Source: Candidatus Scalindua japonica
Lineage (GTDB): Bacteria; Planctomycetota; Brocadiia; Brocadiales; Scalinduaceae
Direction of reading: 5' to 3'
NCBI RefSeq assembly: GCF_002443295.1
Contig: NZ_BAOS01000017.1
Location: 124,001 to 188,000 of the forward strand
Length of the DNA: 64,000 nucleotides
Each line of letters starts with the position of its first letter. The stretch's first letter is position 1. The position numbers were made by a program, and so were the translations under genes. This document shows positions 62,356 to 64,000 of the stretch, one piece after another. Below the pieces are notes generated by a model. It was given only the letters and a program-made list of their open reading frames with translations, did not search any database and had not been told where the DNA came from.

Positions 62356-63315
62356 TCATTTGTGAGGCGAATTACCTAAAAAGCAGATAAACTCTTTAAA
62401 CAGTTCAACATCAAAGCAGTTCTTCATTGTATTCTTCATCTCTACGAGAGCAGAAAATGGTTTAAGCGCGTTTCTATAAGCCCTGTTTGAAGTTATCGCA
62501 TCATATACATCTATAATACGGGCAGCTCTTCCAAACAGGTGAATTTCTTCTCCTGCAATTCCATTTGGGTAACCTGTTCCGTCATAGTTTTCATGATGCT
62601 GGAGTAAAATATTCAGAGATTTTTCCGAGATATTGTCTTCTTTTGATAAAAAATTTACCGCTGTTACAGGATGCCTTTTAACTATCTCAAATTCATCACT
62701 TGTCAAAGAACCTGATTTATTGAGTATATTTGCCGGTACTTCAATTTTTCCAATGTCATGCAAAATCATCCCTGTACCAAGGCTACTCAGACTATCCGGA
62801 CCCAAACCAAGATGTTTTCCAAAAAGCAAACCCAGTACAGACAAATTTACAGAGTGTGTGTAAGTTTGATAATCATGGGCAGTTACTCTTGTCAGGTTTG
62901 AGAATGCCTTTTCGTCGTGTAAAATATAATCAACGGTATTTTCCACCCAGGAAGAAACCCTTTCTACCTTAACTCCTGATTTTGAATCATTCAACAGTTC
63001 CTGAGTCAAATTCTTTGCAACACTATAAACAATAGTCGATTTTTCTCTTGAGCTTTTTCCTTTGTCTGAAAGAATTTTCTTTAAATTCTGCTCCTGATAA
63101 TCGTTAAATGTCTTGTAACTTTTTGCATAGACATAAAGCTTCTTAATATTACTCTCAATTAACTGCTTTCGTCTCTCGCCGCGAAACATTTCGCCACCAT
63201 GACTAAACAAAACATATCTCGGGTTTCCATTAACGTAGCTTTTTATATATAAATCACAATCTACTTCAGTATCTTCTACCAAAGTACTCTCATTGATAGC
63301 TAAAAAGTCCTTCAT
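62356..63315 (-). CDS. HD-GYP domain protein with N-terminal DUF3391-like part
   Basis: 319 residues. The first 110 residues have a small mixed fold (DLYIKSYVNGNPRYVLFSHG then LYVYAKSYKTFNDYQEQ) as found before some HD-GYP domains. The catalytic part follows: DYQTYTHSVNLSVLGLLFGK, MILHDIGKIEVPANIL with H186-D187, RHPVTAVNFLS, LQHHENYDGTGYPNGIAGE and RIIDVYDAITSNRAYR. It is likely a c-di-GMP phosphodiesterase. It has no receiver. AGGAGAAA precedes the start by seven bases. It lies 176 bases upstream of the REC-HD-GYP gene in the same direction. Confidence 0.9.
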   Translation of the reverse strand: MKDFLAINESTLVEDTEVDCDLYIKSYVNGNPRYVLFSHGGEMFRGERRKQLIESNIKKLYVYAKSYKTFNDYQEQNLKKILSDKGKSSREKSTIVYSVAKNLTQELLNDSKSGVKVERVSSWVENTVDYILHDEKAFSNLTRVTAHDYQTYTHSVNLSVLGLLFGKHLGLGPDSLSSLGTGMILHDIGKIEVPANILNKSGSLTSDEFEIVKRHPVTAVNFLSKEDNISEKSLNILLQHHENYDGTGYPNGIAGEEIHLFGRAARIIDVYDAITSNRAYRNALKPFSALVEMKNTMKNCFDVELFKEFICFLGNSPHK

Positions 63316-63571
63316 TCTGCTTATTTCTCCTATTTATAGTAACCTGGCTATTAAACAGGTTTAACCTATCAGAGCTTTAAGCGGTAAGTATTCACTAATA
63401 TGCCCCATATCCATACAGTTCAGTGAAATTCCCATTAGAAAACAGTAAATGGAAGAAAACCAGCTTATATATACGGAATTATCGGTAGTTATTCACAAAA
63501 ATTCACTACTTTCAGGTTTTCGAACCAATTATTTGAAAATTTTCAGTCAACAAAGATGATATATCTTCCTT

Positions 63572-64000
63572 TTATCTTTTACTATTTCTAAAAAGTTTTT
63601 CCAGCATTGATTCCGGATAGATACAAAAGGGATATTCTCTATCCGTTACAATAGAGTTATATGCTAGCTTCTTCTCTAAATTTTCAATTTTTTTTTCCTT
63701 CTTTTTAATCAGGGGACTGATCTTATCTTTCATTAAGGTATTAATCTGTTTTAACCTCTGAAAAGTACGGTGTTTTTCTTTGGTATCGTGTGACACCTTA
63801 GCTATCAGCTTTCTCTTTTCGCTTACCATAGATCTCATTTCTAAGTCTTCCATAATTTCGTCGGATGCATATCTGTCAGGGTTGTAACTCATATCTTTGA
63901 TGTCGTGTTTCAGCGTATTAACATTTTCCTTAGAAACATCAAATGGTGTATAGGGTAAGTGCAGGGTTGCTGAGATTGTTGCGTATTCCGGGGGTTCCAC
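63572..64000 (-). CDS. Partial protein of unknown function with coiled coil, 5' end outside window
   Basis: The last 142 residues of a gene that continues past the right edge; the first codon in view is GTG, but it is probably internal. The start EPPEYATISATLHLPYTPFD is not a membrane or signal segment. A long helical stretch follows at about 40-110 with many K and E residues (KKKEKKIENLEKKL), likely a coiled coil. No family was recognised. It is on the same strand as the HD-GYP genes, 256 bases away. Confidence 0.6.
   Translation of the reverse strand: MEPPEYATISATLHLPYTPFDVSKENVNTLKHDIKDMSYNPDRYASDEIMEDLEMRSMVSEKRKLIAKVSHDTKEKHRTFQRLKQINTLMKDKISPLIKKKEKKIENLEKKLAYNSIVTDREYPFCIYPESMLEKLFRNSKR

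Overview
The window looks like chromosomal DNA of an AT-rich diderm bacterium from the PVC group, most likely a planctomycete. An anammox-type (Brocadiales) relative is my best guess, but only an inference. The main evidence is a 72-aa small basic protein of the family proposed as a PVC signature (17102..17320), a 12-haem c-type cytochrome lipoprotein, an Mla/MCE lipid-transport set that implies an outer membrane, and many two-component and c-di-GMP proteins. No rRNA, tRNA, CRISPR array, integrase or complete insertion sequence was recognised.

Layout. 1..11673 (minus strand) is a type IV pilus assembly locus in MSHA-like order: a histidine kinase with a GspE/MshE-type N-terminal domain, a receiver protein, the PilC/MshG platform, a small ORF, a major pilin, three minor pilins, a PilX/MshP-like protein with an apparent frameshift, a PilM-PilN fusion, PilO, PilP and a secretin that runs off the left edge. 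12417..15863 holds tldD and ligA. 16317..18411 (plus) holds a membrane protein with a SPOR-like end, the PVC small basic protein and an aminotransferase. 18415..28295 (minus) is a block of seven signalling genes: HDOD, REC-GGDEF-HD-GYP, HPt, a CheB domain alone, a single receiver, a REC-kinase and a 1388-aa hybrid kinase ending in REC-REC-HPt.

29079..32587 (plus) carries the 12-haem lipoprotein, a thioredoxin-fold protein and a 59-aa zinc-ribbon protein. 32599..38020 (minus) is an Mla/MCE operon (HTH protein, STAS-MlaE, MlaF, MlaD, auxiliary lipoprotein, cNMP-PAS membrane protein). 38326..40217 (plus) is a lipase followed by the wreck of an aas-type gene. 40468..49179 (minus) contains a PfkB kinase, a MITE-like element, a TolC-family protein, a 1037-aa NACHT NTPase fused to a formylglycine-generating-enzyme-like domain, a copper P-type ATPase and a small membrane protein. 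49395..51040 is a decayed hybrid kinase. 51323..60112 (minus) has a cysteine desulfurase homologue without its PLP lysine, PcrA/UvrD, an apparently exported methyltransferase, a PEGA lipoprotein, guaB and priA. The right end has an amidase, two HD-GYP proteins and a partial unknown gene.

The most unusual candidate is the NACHT-FGE protein. Its C-terminal tail has the form of a variable region of a diversity-generating retroelement, and it lies between copA and a tolC-like gene with dispersed repeats on both sides. No reverse transcriptase or template repeat was recognised in the window, so this is a hypothesis. Next in interest are the kinase with the MshEN-like domain at the head of the pilus locus, the PilM-PilN fusion, the lysine-less cysteine desulfurase and the exported methyltransferase.
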